NCBI GenBank assembly: GCA_900471605.1
Contig: UCEY01000046.1
Location: forward strand, 70,552 to 134,551
DNA length: 64,000 nucleotides
Reading direction: 5' to 3'
From: Hyphomicrobiales bacterium
GTDB lineage: Bacteria; Pseudomonadota; Alphaproteobacteria; Rhizobiales; Rhizobiaceae
In this document: positions 1-7,405 of the stretch, one piece after another
How the letters are laid out: each line of letters opens with the position of its first letter
How positions within the stretch are numbered: the first letter of the stretch is position 1
The notes under the pieces: model-generated
Seen by the model: only the letters and a program-made list of their open reading frames with translations
Told to the model about the DNA's origin: nothing
The model's database searches: none
Made by a program: the position numbers and the translations under genes

Positions 1-861
1 CGGCAGGCGGTTATATTCCTTCTGGAAGTCCGCCAGGAACTTCTTGCTGGCGGCATTGTCGAAATCCGGGGCCCACTGGCCGGAGGCCTTGGCGCCGATC
101 GCCGCATCGCCGATCGCCGGCAGGACGTCCTGGCTGAAGGAGAAGCCCGGGCCCATGACCGGGATCTTTACGCCCGACTGGGCGAACTGCTTCATGAAGG
201 CGATGCCCATGCCGCCGGGCAGGAAGACGAATATGCCGTCGGCGCCGGATGCGCGCATCTGGGCGATTTCGGCCGCATAGTCGGTCTGGCCGACCTGGGT
301 GTAGACTTCGGCGGCGAGCTGGCCCTTGTAATAACGCTTGAAGCCGGTCAGCGAATCCTTGCCGGCCGGATAGTTCGGGGCGAGGATGAACATCTTCTTG
401 TAGCCCTTGTTGGCATATTCGCCCATGGCTTCATGAAGGTTGTCGTTCTGGTAGGCGGCGTTGAAATAGAGCTTGTTGCAGTTGGCGCCGGCAAGCGCCG
501 CAGGCGCCGCGTTGGTCGATACGTAGAACTTGCCCTGGGCCACGGCGCTCGGCGCGACGGCCATCAAAAGGTTCGACCAGACGATGCCGGTCAGGATATC
601 GACCTTGTCGCTCTGGATCATCTTGTCGGCGATCTGCACGGCCAGTTCCGGCTTCTGCGCATCGTCCTCGGTCACGACCGTGATGTCCTTGTTGCCGGCA
701 TTCTTGATCGCCAGCATGAAACCGTCGCGCGTATCGATGCCGAGGCCGGCGCCGCCGCCCGAAAGCGTGGTGATCATGCCGATCTTCAGAGGCTCGGCGA
801 AAGCCATGCCGGTGGTGCTCATGCTCAGCGCCAAGGTGGCCGCGGCAAGGATTTTCTTCAT
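1..861 (-). CDS. Branched-chain amino acid-type ABC transporter substrate-binding protein (LivK-like), C-terminus outside window
   Basis: The first 287 residues are visible and the frame is open to the window edge. The protein starts with a Sec signal peptide (MKKILAAATLALSMSTTGMAFA) and continues with the type I periplasmic-binding fold of the LivK family: KIGMITTLSGGGAGLG near residues 25-40, then alternating Rossmann strands. Rhizobial paralogues of this family often bind aromatic acids or amides rather than leucine. The gene lies 142 bp downstream of the CoA ligase at 1004-2629 on the same strand, so the likely ligand is the aromatic acid activated by that ligase; this is inference. The permease and ATPase genes (livHMGF type) would be expected beyond position 1. 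The start is set by the signal peptide. Confidence 0.85.
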   Translation of the reverse strand, partial: MKKILAAATLALSMSTTGMAFAEPLKIGMITTLSGGGAGLGIDTRDGFMLAIKNAGNKDITVVTEDDAQKPELAVQIADKMIQSDKVDILTGIVWSNLLMAVAPSAVAQGKFYVSTNAAPAALAGANCNKLYFNAAYQNDNLHEAMGEYANKGYKKMFILAPNYPAGKDSLTGFKRYYKGQLAAEVYTQVGQTDYAAEIAQMRASGADGIFVFLPGGMGIAFMKQFAQSGVKIPVMGPGFSFSQDVLPAIGDAAIGAKASGQWAPDFDNAASKKFLADFQKEYNRLP

Positions 862-938
862 GTGACGAACTCCCGTTTGTTTTTGTGTCGTTCCCGATGC
901 CTTCGACGGACTTGAACATCCGCCGGGTCTTCTTTGTC

Positions 939-982
939 TTCCACATTTGCGTGGAAACTTCCACTCTGGATATACGGTGGAA
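939..982. promoter_or_regulatory. Alternating TTCCAC / GTGGAA repeats upstream of the LivK-like gene
   Basis: Four hexamers alternate in the gap before the binding-protein gene: TTCCAC at 939-944, GTGGAA at 951-956, TTCCAC at 959-964 and GTGGAA at 977-982. They form two inverted repeats with 6-bp arms (spacers 6 and 12 bp). The position, 80-120 bp upstream of the LivK-like start, fits a regulator-binding site. An RNA hairpin after the CoA ligase gene is also possible, though no U-tract follows. Confidence 0.4.
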
Positions 983-1003
983 TTCAACAGTTATTCACTA
1001 TGG

Positions 1004-2629
1004 TTACGCCGGGGGCTTCTGCTTCAGGCGGAAGCGCTGGATCTTGCCGGACTCGGTCTTCGGCAGCGCATCGGTGAAGACGACCGAGCGCGGATATTTG
1101 TAAGGGGCGATCACCGCCTTGACGTGATCCTGCAGGATCTTGACGAGCAATTCGCTTGCCTCGAAGCCTTTCGCCAGAACCACATGCGCCTCGACGATCG
1201 TGCCCCGCGCCTCGTCCGACGCACCGATCACGGCGCATTCCAGCACGGCATCATGCTTCAGAAGCGCTGCTTCGACTTCCGGGCCGGCGATGTTGTAACC
1301 GGCCGAGACGATCATGTCGTCGGAGCGGGCGGCGAAGTGGAAATAACCGTCCTCGTCCTCGATAAAACTGTCGCCCGTCAGGTTCCAGCCGTCCCTGACA
1401 TAGTCCTTCTGGCGGTCGTCGGCGAGGTAACGGCAGCCGATCGGCCCCTTGACCGCCAGCTTGCCGATCGTGCCGCGCGGCACCTCGTTCATGTCGTCAT
1501 CGACAACGATCGCCTCGTAGCCGGTGAGCGGCTTGCCGGTGCTGGCCGGCTTTGAATCGCCGAGCCGGTTGGAGATGAAGATATGCAGCATCTCGGTGGC
1601 ACCGATGCCGTCGAGGATCGGCTTGCCGGTTTTCCTCACCCACTCGTCGAAGACAGGGCCCGGCAGGGTCTCGCCGGCGGACACGGCGATGCGCAGCGAC
1701 GACAGGTCGGCGCCGGCATCCATCGCCGCCAGCATGGCGCGATAGGCGGTCGGCGCGGTGAAGCTGATCGTCGCCTTGTAGGTCTCGATGATCTCGATCA
1801 TCTTCGGGGGCGTCGCCTGCTCCAGAAGGGTCGCGGCGGCGCCGAAACGCAAAGGGAAGACCGCGAGGCCGCCGAGGCCGAAGGTGAAGGCGAGCGGCGG
1901 GGAGCCGACGAACACGTCGTCCGGCGTGACGGAGAGCACTTCCTTCGCATAGGCATCGGCGATGATCAGGATATCGCGGTGAAAATGCATGGTCGCCTTC
2001 GGCACGCCGGTGGAGCCGGAGGTGAAGCCGAGCAAGGCCACGTCGTCGCGGCCGGTCTTCACCGCCTCGAAACGCACCGGCTTGTTAAGCGCCGCCCGAT
2101 CGAGCTCGGCGTCATGATTGGCGGTGCCGTCGAAGCCGATCACCTGCTTGAGGAACCGGCTTTCCTTGGCGCAGGCGACCAGTTCGTCCATCAGCCGCGT
2201 ATCGCAGAGCGCGATCGAGATTTCCGCCTTGTCGATGATCTTGGCGAGCTCACCGGAGCGCAGCATCGGCATGGTATTGACGACGACGGCGCCGGCCTTG
2301 GTTGCCGCCAGCCAGCAGGCGACCATGGCCGGATTGTTGGCGGAGCGGATGAGCACCCGGTTGCCGGGCTTCAGGCCGTAATCCTCGGTCAGGGCACGGG
2401 CGATGCGGTTCGTCCAGTCGGACAGTTCCTTGTAGGTGCGGCGGCGGCCATTACCGATCAGGGCTGTGTTGTCGCCGAAACCGCGCTCGACCATGCGGTC
2501 GGTGAGCTCGACGCCTGCATTCATCCATTCCGGATATTGGAAGCCTTCTAGCTTGATCTCCGGCCACTGTTCGAAGGGCGGAAGATTGTCGCGGGCAAAC
2601 GTATCCTGATGGCCTGACGGTCCCAGCAT
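1004..2629 (-). CDS. 2-aminobenzoate/benzoate-type CoA ligase (AMP-forming)
   Basis: 541 residues, a full-length ANL-superfamily acyl-CoA synthetase of the benzoate/2-aminobenzoate-CoA ligase group. It would activate an aromatic carboxylate with ATP and CoA in the cytoplasm. Visible motifs: the AMP-binding loop LLGFTSGSTGVPKATMHFH (around residue 200), the A5-type motif GIGATEMLHIF, the adenylation motif DGWNLTGDS and the C-terminal catalytic-lysine region KTESGKIQRFRLK. The GATEMLHIF form is one I associate with 2-aminobenzoate-CoA ligases, so anthranilate is the preferred substrate guess. The divergent gene at 2835 resembles kynurenine formamidase, an enzyme upstream of anthranilate, which supports this. 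Benzoate or a hydroxybenzoate cannot be excluded. Confidence 0.82.
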   Translation of the reverse strand: MLGPSGHQDTFARDNLPPFEQWPEIKLEGFQYPEWMNAGVELTDRMVERGFGDNTALIGNGRRRTYKELSDWTNRIARALTEDYGLKPGNRVLIRSANNPAMVACWLAATKAGAVVVNTMPMLRSGELAKIIDKAEISIALCDTRLMDELVACAKESRFLKQVIGFDGTANHDAELDRAALNKPVRFEAVKTGRDDVALLGFTSGSTGVPKATMHFHRDILIIADAYAKEVLSVTPDDVFVGSPPLAFTFGLGGLAVFPLRFGAAATLLEQATPPKMIEIIETYKATISFTAPTAYRAMLAAMDAGADLSSLRIAVSAGETLPGPVFDEWVRKTGKPILDGIGATEMLHIFISNRLGDSKPASTGKPLTGYEAIVVDDDMNEVPRGTIGKLAVKGPIGCRYLADDRQKDYVRDGWNLTGDSFIEDEDGYFHFAARSDDMIVSAGYNIAGPEVEAALLKHDAVLECAVIGASDEARGTIVEAHVVLAKGFEASELLVKILQDHVKAVIAPYKYPRSVVFTDALPKTESGKIQRFRLKQKPPA

Positions 2630-2834
2630 ATTTATGTTCCCAAAGTCATTTTTATCGTTGCGGCTTTTCGCCTTTCATTCAGAAAAGCACTGCTGGATTC
2701 AGGTTGCAAGAGAGAAATTTTAAGTTTGTAATAATTTTCCGGGGCGCCGTTTTTGCCGCCTACCGAATTGCCGTTGACAAAGGCATAGTGCAAAAATGCG
2801 CCTAAAAAGCACTGAAAAGGGAGAGAAAAGCCAA

Positions 2835-3659
2835 ATGCGCCATAAGATTAGCGACTGGGACAATGCCTATGCGAACGGCATCAATATTCCCCAGGGCGAC
2901 CGCTGGCCGGCGGCATGGGTGGAGCCGGCACGACTTTATCGCGAGACGCTTGCCGCGGCCGGCCGCGCCAGGCTCGGCCTTTCCTACGGGGAAAAACCGC
3001 GCAACCGCTTCGACCTTTTCCTGCCCGAAACCGAGCCTGCCGGCCTCGTGGTCTTCGTCCATGGCGGTTTCTGGATCGGGCTCGACAACAGCTACTGGTC
3101 GCACTACGCGAGAGGCGCGGTGGAGCGCGGATACGCGGTCGCCATGCCGATGTACACACTCGCCCCGCAGAACCGCATTGCGGGCATAACGGCGGAGATC
3201 GGCAGGGCTATCGAGACCGCGGCAGAAATGGTCGGTGGACCGATCCGGCTGATCGGCCATTCGGCGGGGGGGCATCTGGTGACGCGGATGATCTCCGCCA
3301 CTTCGCCGCTGCCGGAGGCGGTGCACGGCCGCATCGCCAACACGGTCTCCCTTTCCGGCGTGCACGACCTGCGGCCGATCATGAAGACAAAGATGAACGA
3401 GAAGCAGCGGATCGACGCCGAGGAGGCACGATCGGAAAGCCCGGCCCTGCTGGAACCGTTGCCGGGAGCGCGGGTGACCTGCTGGGTGGGCGCCGGCGAA
3501 CGCGCCGAATTCATCCGCCAGAACGCGCTGCTCGCCAGCATCTGGAAGGGGCTCGGCGCCGAGACAGAGGCTGTCGAGGAGCCGGACAAGCATCACTTCA
3601 ACGTCCTCGACGGAATGGAAAATCCGGTCCATCCGATGATGGACGCGCTGTTCTCCTGA
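2835..3659 (+). CDS. Alpha/beta hydrolase, kynurenine formamidase-like
   Basis: 274 residues from the ATG at 2835, preceded by an AAAAGGGAGAG Shine-Dalgarno stretch. An in-frame ATG at 2796 has no such site. The fold is an alpha/beta hydrolase of the HSL/kynurenine-formamidase type: oxyanion motif VFVHGGFW, nucleophile elbow IGHSAGGHLV with the serine, and a C-terminal HHFNVLDGM histidine. Members of this group hydrolyse N-formylkynurenine to kynurenine, or small esters/amides. It is divergent from the aminobenzoate-CoA ligase across 205 bp, so a role in tryptophan-kynurenine-anthranilate breakdown is plausible. No kynureninase or tryptophan dioxygenase gene is in view, so the exact substrate is unproven. 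Confidence 0.72.
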   Translation: MRHKISDWDNAYANGINIPQGDRWPAAWVEPARLYRETLAAAGRARLGLSYGEKPRNRFDLFLPETEPAGLVVFVHGGFWIGLDNSYWSHYARGAVERGYAVAMPMYTLAPQNRIAGITAEIGRAIETAAEMVGGPIRLIGHSAGGHLVTRMISATSPLPEAVHGRIANTVSLSGVHDLRPIMKTKMNEKQRIDAEEARSESPALLEPLPGARVTCWVGAGERAEFIRQNALLASIWKGLGAETEAVEEPDKHHFNVLDGMENPVHPMMDALFS

Positions 3660-3709
3660 AAAACCGTCCGACGCTGTTCCGCGAAATCGAGGCGCGGCGC
3701 GCGGGCCGT

Positions 3710-4231
3710 CTAGAGCGAAGCGGCCGCACGCGCCGCTTGGTCGTAGTGGCCGGAAAGCGCCCGCAGGCGCGAAGCCATGGCCGACAGCGTATCGCCCGAC
3801 ACTTCGGTCGCCAGCACCGATTTGACGAGCAATGCCTCGCGCACGGCTGCATATTTCGTGCAGGCGTCGGCACCGGCCGGGGTCACCATGACCAGCTTTT
3901 CCTTGCCCCGCCGGCCGGACTTGATGAGCTTCAGGCGTTCCAGCTTCTTCAGCGCATAGGTGACCACATGCGTGTCCTCGATGTTGAGGACGAGGGCGAT
4001 ATCGGCCAGCGTCTTCGGCTTGTTGCGGCTGTTGATGTTGTGCAGCACCAGGATGTCGATCGCCGAAAGGTCCGGCACGCCGGCAGCCGCCATGCAGCGC
4101 ACCATCCAGCGACTGAAGGCGTGGTTCAGCATGATGAGACCGAACTCGATCTCCGACAGGGCCGGAAGGGCACCCGTGGCCAGGTGGCCAGAGGACACGA
4201 TCGGGCCGAATTCATTCTTCTCCGACGACAT
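3710..4231 (-). CDS. MarR-like winged-helix transcriptional regulator
   Basis: 173 residues. The middle (about 55-125) has a winged helix: DLSAIDILVLHNINSRNKPKTLADIA..., a recognition helix ahead of KKLERLKLIKSGRRGKEKLVMVTPAG, which reads as the MarR wing and beta hairpin. The flanking helices would form the dimer interface. It is the last gene on the minus strand after dctQ-dctM-dctP (56 bp gap), so it probably belongs to that operon and controls it together with the divergent 5-oxoprolinase-type gene. Ligand unknown. Its stop lies 50 bp from the convergent hydrolase stop. Confidence 0.75.
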   Translation of the reverse strand: MSSEKNEFGPIVSSGHLATGALPALSEIEFGLIMLNHAFSRWMVRCMAAAGVPDLSAIDILVLHNINSRNKPKTLADIALVLNIEDTHVVTYALKKLERLKLIKSGRRGKEKLVMVTPAGADACTKYAAVREALLVKSVLATEVSGDTLSAMASRLRALSGHYDQAARAAASL

Positions 4232-4287
4232 GATTTCTCCTCCCGGAACGCGTGCGCCGCGGCCGGCCGGCCGCGGCGCCTCTCAAA

Positions 4288-5277
4288 TCACATCTTCTTG
4301 TATGCGTCCAGAATGACGGCGCCGTCAGCGCCCGCCTTCTTCGACCAGTCCTCGGTCAGCTTGGCGCCGACATCGGCCAGGCCCTTCTTGAGATCGGCGT
4401 TCGGTTCGAGAACCTTCATGCCGTTCTTCTTGAGGGTTTCCATGTAGGCGGCGGTCTTTTCCGCACCGAGTGCCCAACCACGGGTCTCTGCGGCAGCCGC
4501 TGCATCGGTGACCGCCTTCTGGACGGCCGGATCAAGGCCTGCGAAGGCTGCCTTGTTGACGAAGATGACGTTCTTGGGGATCCAGGCCTGGGTGTCGTAG
4601 TAATGGGTCAGCGATTCCCAGATCTTGCTATCGACGCCGGTGGCGCTCGAGGTCATCAGGCCGTCGACGACGCCGGTTGCGAGCGCCTGCGGCAGTTCCG
4701 CCGCCTGGACCGTGACAGGCTGGGCGCCGACGAGATCGGCGATGCGCGACGTGCCGACGTTGTAGGCGCGCCATTTCAGGCCCTTCAAGTCGGCGGTGCT
4801 GTTGACGTCCTTCTTGGTGAAGATGCCCTGCGGCGGCCACGGTGTCGCATACAGGAGCTTGAGGCCCTGCGCATCGAGCGCCTTCTCGATCGCCGGCCTG
4901 GAGGCGGCGTAGAGCTTCTTCGACGCGTCGAAGCTGGTTGCCAGGAAGGGCACGACATCGATCCCGAAGACCGGGTTTTCGTTCTCGTGCAGCGAGATCA
5001 GCACTTCGCCGGCCTGGGCCTGTCCGGTCTGGACGGCGCGTTTGATATCCGGCGCCTTAAAGAGCGAGGCGCTCGGATGAACGGTGATCTTCAGCTTGCC
5101 GCCGGTCGCCGTTTCGACGTCCTTGGCGAACTGCATCAGGTTTTCGACATGGTAGTTCGCGGGCGGATAGGCCGACGGCAGGACCCAGGCAGTCTGGGCG
5201 AAGGCGGCGCCGGAAGCCGCCAGAAGCGCGGCACCGGCCAGGCCCGAGCGAACGAGAGTAGAGAGCATTTTCCTCAT
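4288..5277 (-). CDS. dctP: TRAP transporter substrate-binding protein (DctP family)
   Basis: 329 residues with a clear Sec signal peptide ending near AAFAQ (residues 1-27). The rest is the DctP/SBP type VII fold; KWRAYN (middle third) carries the arginine that in this family binds the substrate carboxylate, followed by GVVDGLMTSS. It delivers a small organic acid to the membrane pair DctQ-DctM upstream. The divergent gene encodes a 5-oxoprolinase/hydantoinase; some DctP proteins (Bordetella DctP6/7) bind pyroglutamate, so a cyclic imide or pyroglutamate is a reasonable ligand guess. The start has a GGGA site 7 bases upstream. 24 bp separate it from dctM. Confidence 0.87.
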   Translation of the reverse strand: MRKMLSTLVRSGLAGAALLAASGAAFAQTAWVLPSAYPPANYHVENLMQFAKDVETATGGKLKITVHPSASLFKAPDIKRAVQTGQAQAGEVLISLHENENPVFGIDVVPFLATSFDASKKLYAASRPAIEKALDAQGLKLLYATPWPPQGIFTKKDVNSTADLKGLKWRAYNVGTSRIADLVGAQPVTVQAAELPQALATGVVDGLMTSSATGVDSKIWESLTHYYDTQAWIPKNVIFVNKAAFAGLDPAVQKAVTDAAAAAETRGWALGAEKTAAYMETLKKNGMKVLEPNADLKKGLADVGAKLTEDWSKKAGADGAVILDAYKKM

Positions 5278-5301
5278 ATCAGTTCCCTTTTCTTTCTCTG
5301 A

Positions 5302-6615
5302 TTAACCCGGGAATGCCATTTTCGGCAAAACCATCACGATTTCCGGGAAGACCGTGATGATGGCGACGGTCGCCACGAGCAGGAAGAAGAACGGCAGCGA
5401 GGCGCGGGCGACGGTCAGACTGTCGCGGCCGCTCATCGTCTGCAGCACGAAGAGGTTGAAGCCGACCGGCGGCGAGACTTCCGCCATCTCGACGATCAGC
5501 ACCAGGAAGATGCCGAACCAGACGAGGTCGAACCCGGCCTGCTGGATCATCGGCAGGACCACGACCGTGGTGAGCACGATCATCGACAGGCCGTCGAGTG
5601 CCGCGCCGAGCAGGATATACATGACCGTCAGCACCGCGATCAGCGCATAGGGGCTGAGGTTGAAGCTGTCGACCCAGGCGGCGAGCGCATTCGGAATGCC
5701 GGTATAGCCCATGGCGATCGACATGAAGCCGGCGCCGGTCAGGATCAGCATGATCATGCAGGTGAGCCGGGTCGCCCCCATGACGCTGTCCCAGAAGGCT
5801 TTCATCGTCAGTGTCCGCGACCAGGCGGCGATGGCAAGCGAACCGAGCACGCCCCAGGCCGCGCATTCCGTCGCTGTCGCCCAGCCGAGAATGAGGGTCG
5901 CGAAGACAAGCACGATGAGCAGCGTGACGGGAATGAGATTGGCCGATGCCTTGAGCTTTTCCCTGAAGCTCATCTTCGGCGGTGCGGGCGGCTGCTTGTC
6001 CGGGTTCAAAAGCGACCAGACGATGATGTAGCCGGAATAAAGCACCATGACGATGACGCTGGGCAGGAAGCCGGCGAGGAAGATCTGGATGATCGAGACG
6101 TTCGCCGCGACGGCATAAACGACCATGGTGATCGACGGCGGGATGAGGATGCCAAGCGTGCCGGCGCCCGCGAGAGAGCCCAGGCTGACCATTTCGTCGT
6201 AACCGCGCTTCTTCAATTCCGGCAGTGCGATCTTGGCAATCATGGCGGTGGTGGCGGCCGAAGAGCCCGAGATCGAGCCAAACAAGCCGCAGCCGAGCAC
6301 GTTGACATGCATGAGGCGGCCGGGCAGCCAGCCGAGCCAGGGGGACAGGCCGCGGAACATCTCTTCCGAAAGCCGCGTCCTGAACAGGATCTCACCCATC
6401 CAGACGAACAGAGGCAGGGCCGCGAGCGACCAGGATGCACCGCCGCTCCAGGAATTGGTGGCGAGCACCGCGCCGACCGGAATGCCGGGAACGAAGAGCA
6501 TGGCGATAAAGCCGCAGATCAGCAGCGAAATGCCGATCCACACCCCGCCGGCCAGCAGCGCGAGAAGGGCCGCAAGAACGACGCCGGCGATTTCAACGAG
6601 TTCGATCGTGCTCAT
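5302..6615 (-). CDS. dctM: TRAP transporter large permease (DctM family)
   Basis: 437 residues, nearly all hydrophobic segments, about 12 predicted transmembrane helices, the normal size for the large TRAP subunit. Family features visible include the N-terminal GISLLICGFIAMLFVPGIPVG stretch, GSISGSSAATTAMIAKIALPEL (the ion/substrate-site loop), LAGAGTLGILIPPSI and the C-terminal VEMAEVSPPVGFNLFVLQ. It is the Na+-coupled transport channel working with dctQ and dctP. Three bases separate its start from the dctQ stop, implying one transcript and coupled translation. Confidence 0.9.
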   Translation of the reverse strand: MSTIELVEIAGVVLAALLALLAGGVWIGISLLICGFIAMLFVPGIPVGAVLATNSWSGGASWSLAALPLFVWMGEILFRTRLSEEMFRGLSPWLGWLPGRLMHVNVLGCGLFGSISGSSAATTAMIAKIALPELKKRGYDEMVSLGSLAGAGTLGILIPPSITMVVYAVAANVSIIQIFLAGFLPSVIVMVLYSGYIIVWSLLNPDKQPPAPPKMSFREKLKASANLIPVTLLIVLVFATLILGWATATECAAWGVLGSLAIAAWSRTLTMKAFWDSVMGATRLTCMIMLILTGAGFMSIAMGYTGIPNALAAWVDSFNLSPYALIAVLTVMYILLGAALDGLSMIVLTTVVVLPMIQQAGFDLVWFGIFLVLIVEMAEVSPPVGFNLFVLQTMSGRDSLTVARASLPFFFLLVATVAIITVFPEIVMVLPKMAFPG

Positions 6616-6618
6616 GGG

Positions 6619-7203
6619 TCACGCTCCACTCTGGATGGCGCGCTCGATGACTTCCTCGGCCGTTTGCGGCTCCGGTTTCTCATAGCGCGGCGAGCCGCCG
6701 AACAGGACATGGAGAAGTTCATCGACGAAGGCGATGGCGAGGATGATCAGGCCGCCGCAGAAGCCGAGCTGCGGGATCCACAAGGGCACTGCGACGACGC
6801 CCTGCGAAAGATCGTTGAACTGCCAGGAGGTCTTCGTCATGTCATAGGCGAACCACGCAAAATAAACCGCGGCGACCGTGCCTGTCGCCAAGGCGACAAT
6901 TTCCACGACCTGCCGCAGACGGCCCTTCAAACGCTCGATCAGCAGTCCGACGCGGATCATCTCGCCTGAGCGGAACGTATGGGCAAGGCCGAGGAAGGCG
7001 CTTGCGGCCATGCACCAGGAGGCGAAATCGTCGCCCGACGGTATGTCGATATCGAGCGGGCGCCCGGCCGAGAGCCCCAGCATGATCAGGAAAATGGCGA
7101 TCAGAAAAAGCCCGGCGAGATAGCCGGAAAGCAGATAAAGTCCATCCAGCACCTTCCGGAGCCAATCCGGGAATATGCTGTGGCGGGGATCAGCGGAGGA
7201 CAT
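6619..7203 (-). CDS. dctQ: TRAP transporter small permease (DctQ family)
   Basis: 194 residues with four predicted transmembrane helices, typical of the small TRAP subunit. First gene of the dctQ-dctM-dctP operon; start supported by GGGAGG 8 bases upstream. The conserved aromatic-rich second-helix segment (FASWCMAASAFLGLAHTFRSG) and the RVGLLIERL stretch fit the family. Expressed from the 202-bp divergent region shared with the 5-oxoprolinase-type gene at 7406. Confidence 0.87.
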   Translation of the reverse strand: MSSADPRHSIFPDWLRKVLDGLYLLSGYLAGLFLIAIFLIMLGLSAGRPLDIDIPSGDDFASWCMAASAFLGLAHTFRSGEMIRVGLLIERLKGRLRQVVEIVALATGTVAAVYFAWFAYDMTKTSWQFNDLSQGVVAVPLWIPQLGFCGGLIILAIAFVDELLHVLFGGSPRYEKPEPQTAEEVIERAIQSGA

Positions 7204-7340
7204 GAGTGGTCCTCCCGTGACAGGATCTGGAAAACGGCATGGTCGGCTCCCCTCGGTTGCCGGTTATACGGGTGGAGCTCTTGGCGGCTTCCTGCCCGTT
7301 CAGCGAGCATGATGCTTCAATGCGCATTTTCCTGTCAACT

Positions 7341-7370
7341 AAACATTGACGTTTTATCGACGAAATGTTT
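7341..7370. promoter_or_regulatory. Inverted repeat AAACATT-N16-AATGTTT in the dctQ / oxoprolinase divergent region
   Basis: Arms AAACATT (7341-7347) and AATGTTT (7364-7370) are perfect and flank GC-mixed sequence, within otherwise less structured DNA 36 bp upstream of the oxoprolinase start. A TTGACG at 7346-7351 overlaps the left arm. This is a candidate operator for the MarR-like protein at 3710-4231; it is untested. Confidence 0.4.
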
Positions 7371-7405
7371 TCGTTAGGCATCAGTTTTGATTTGAAGGGC
7401 GGACA

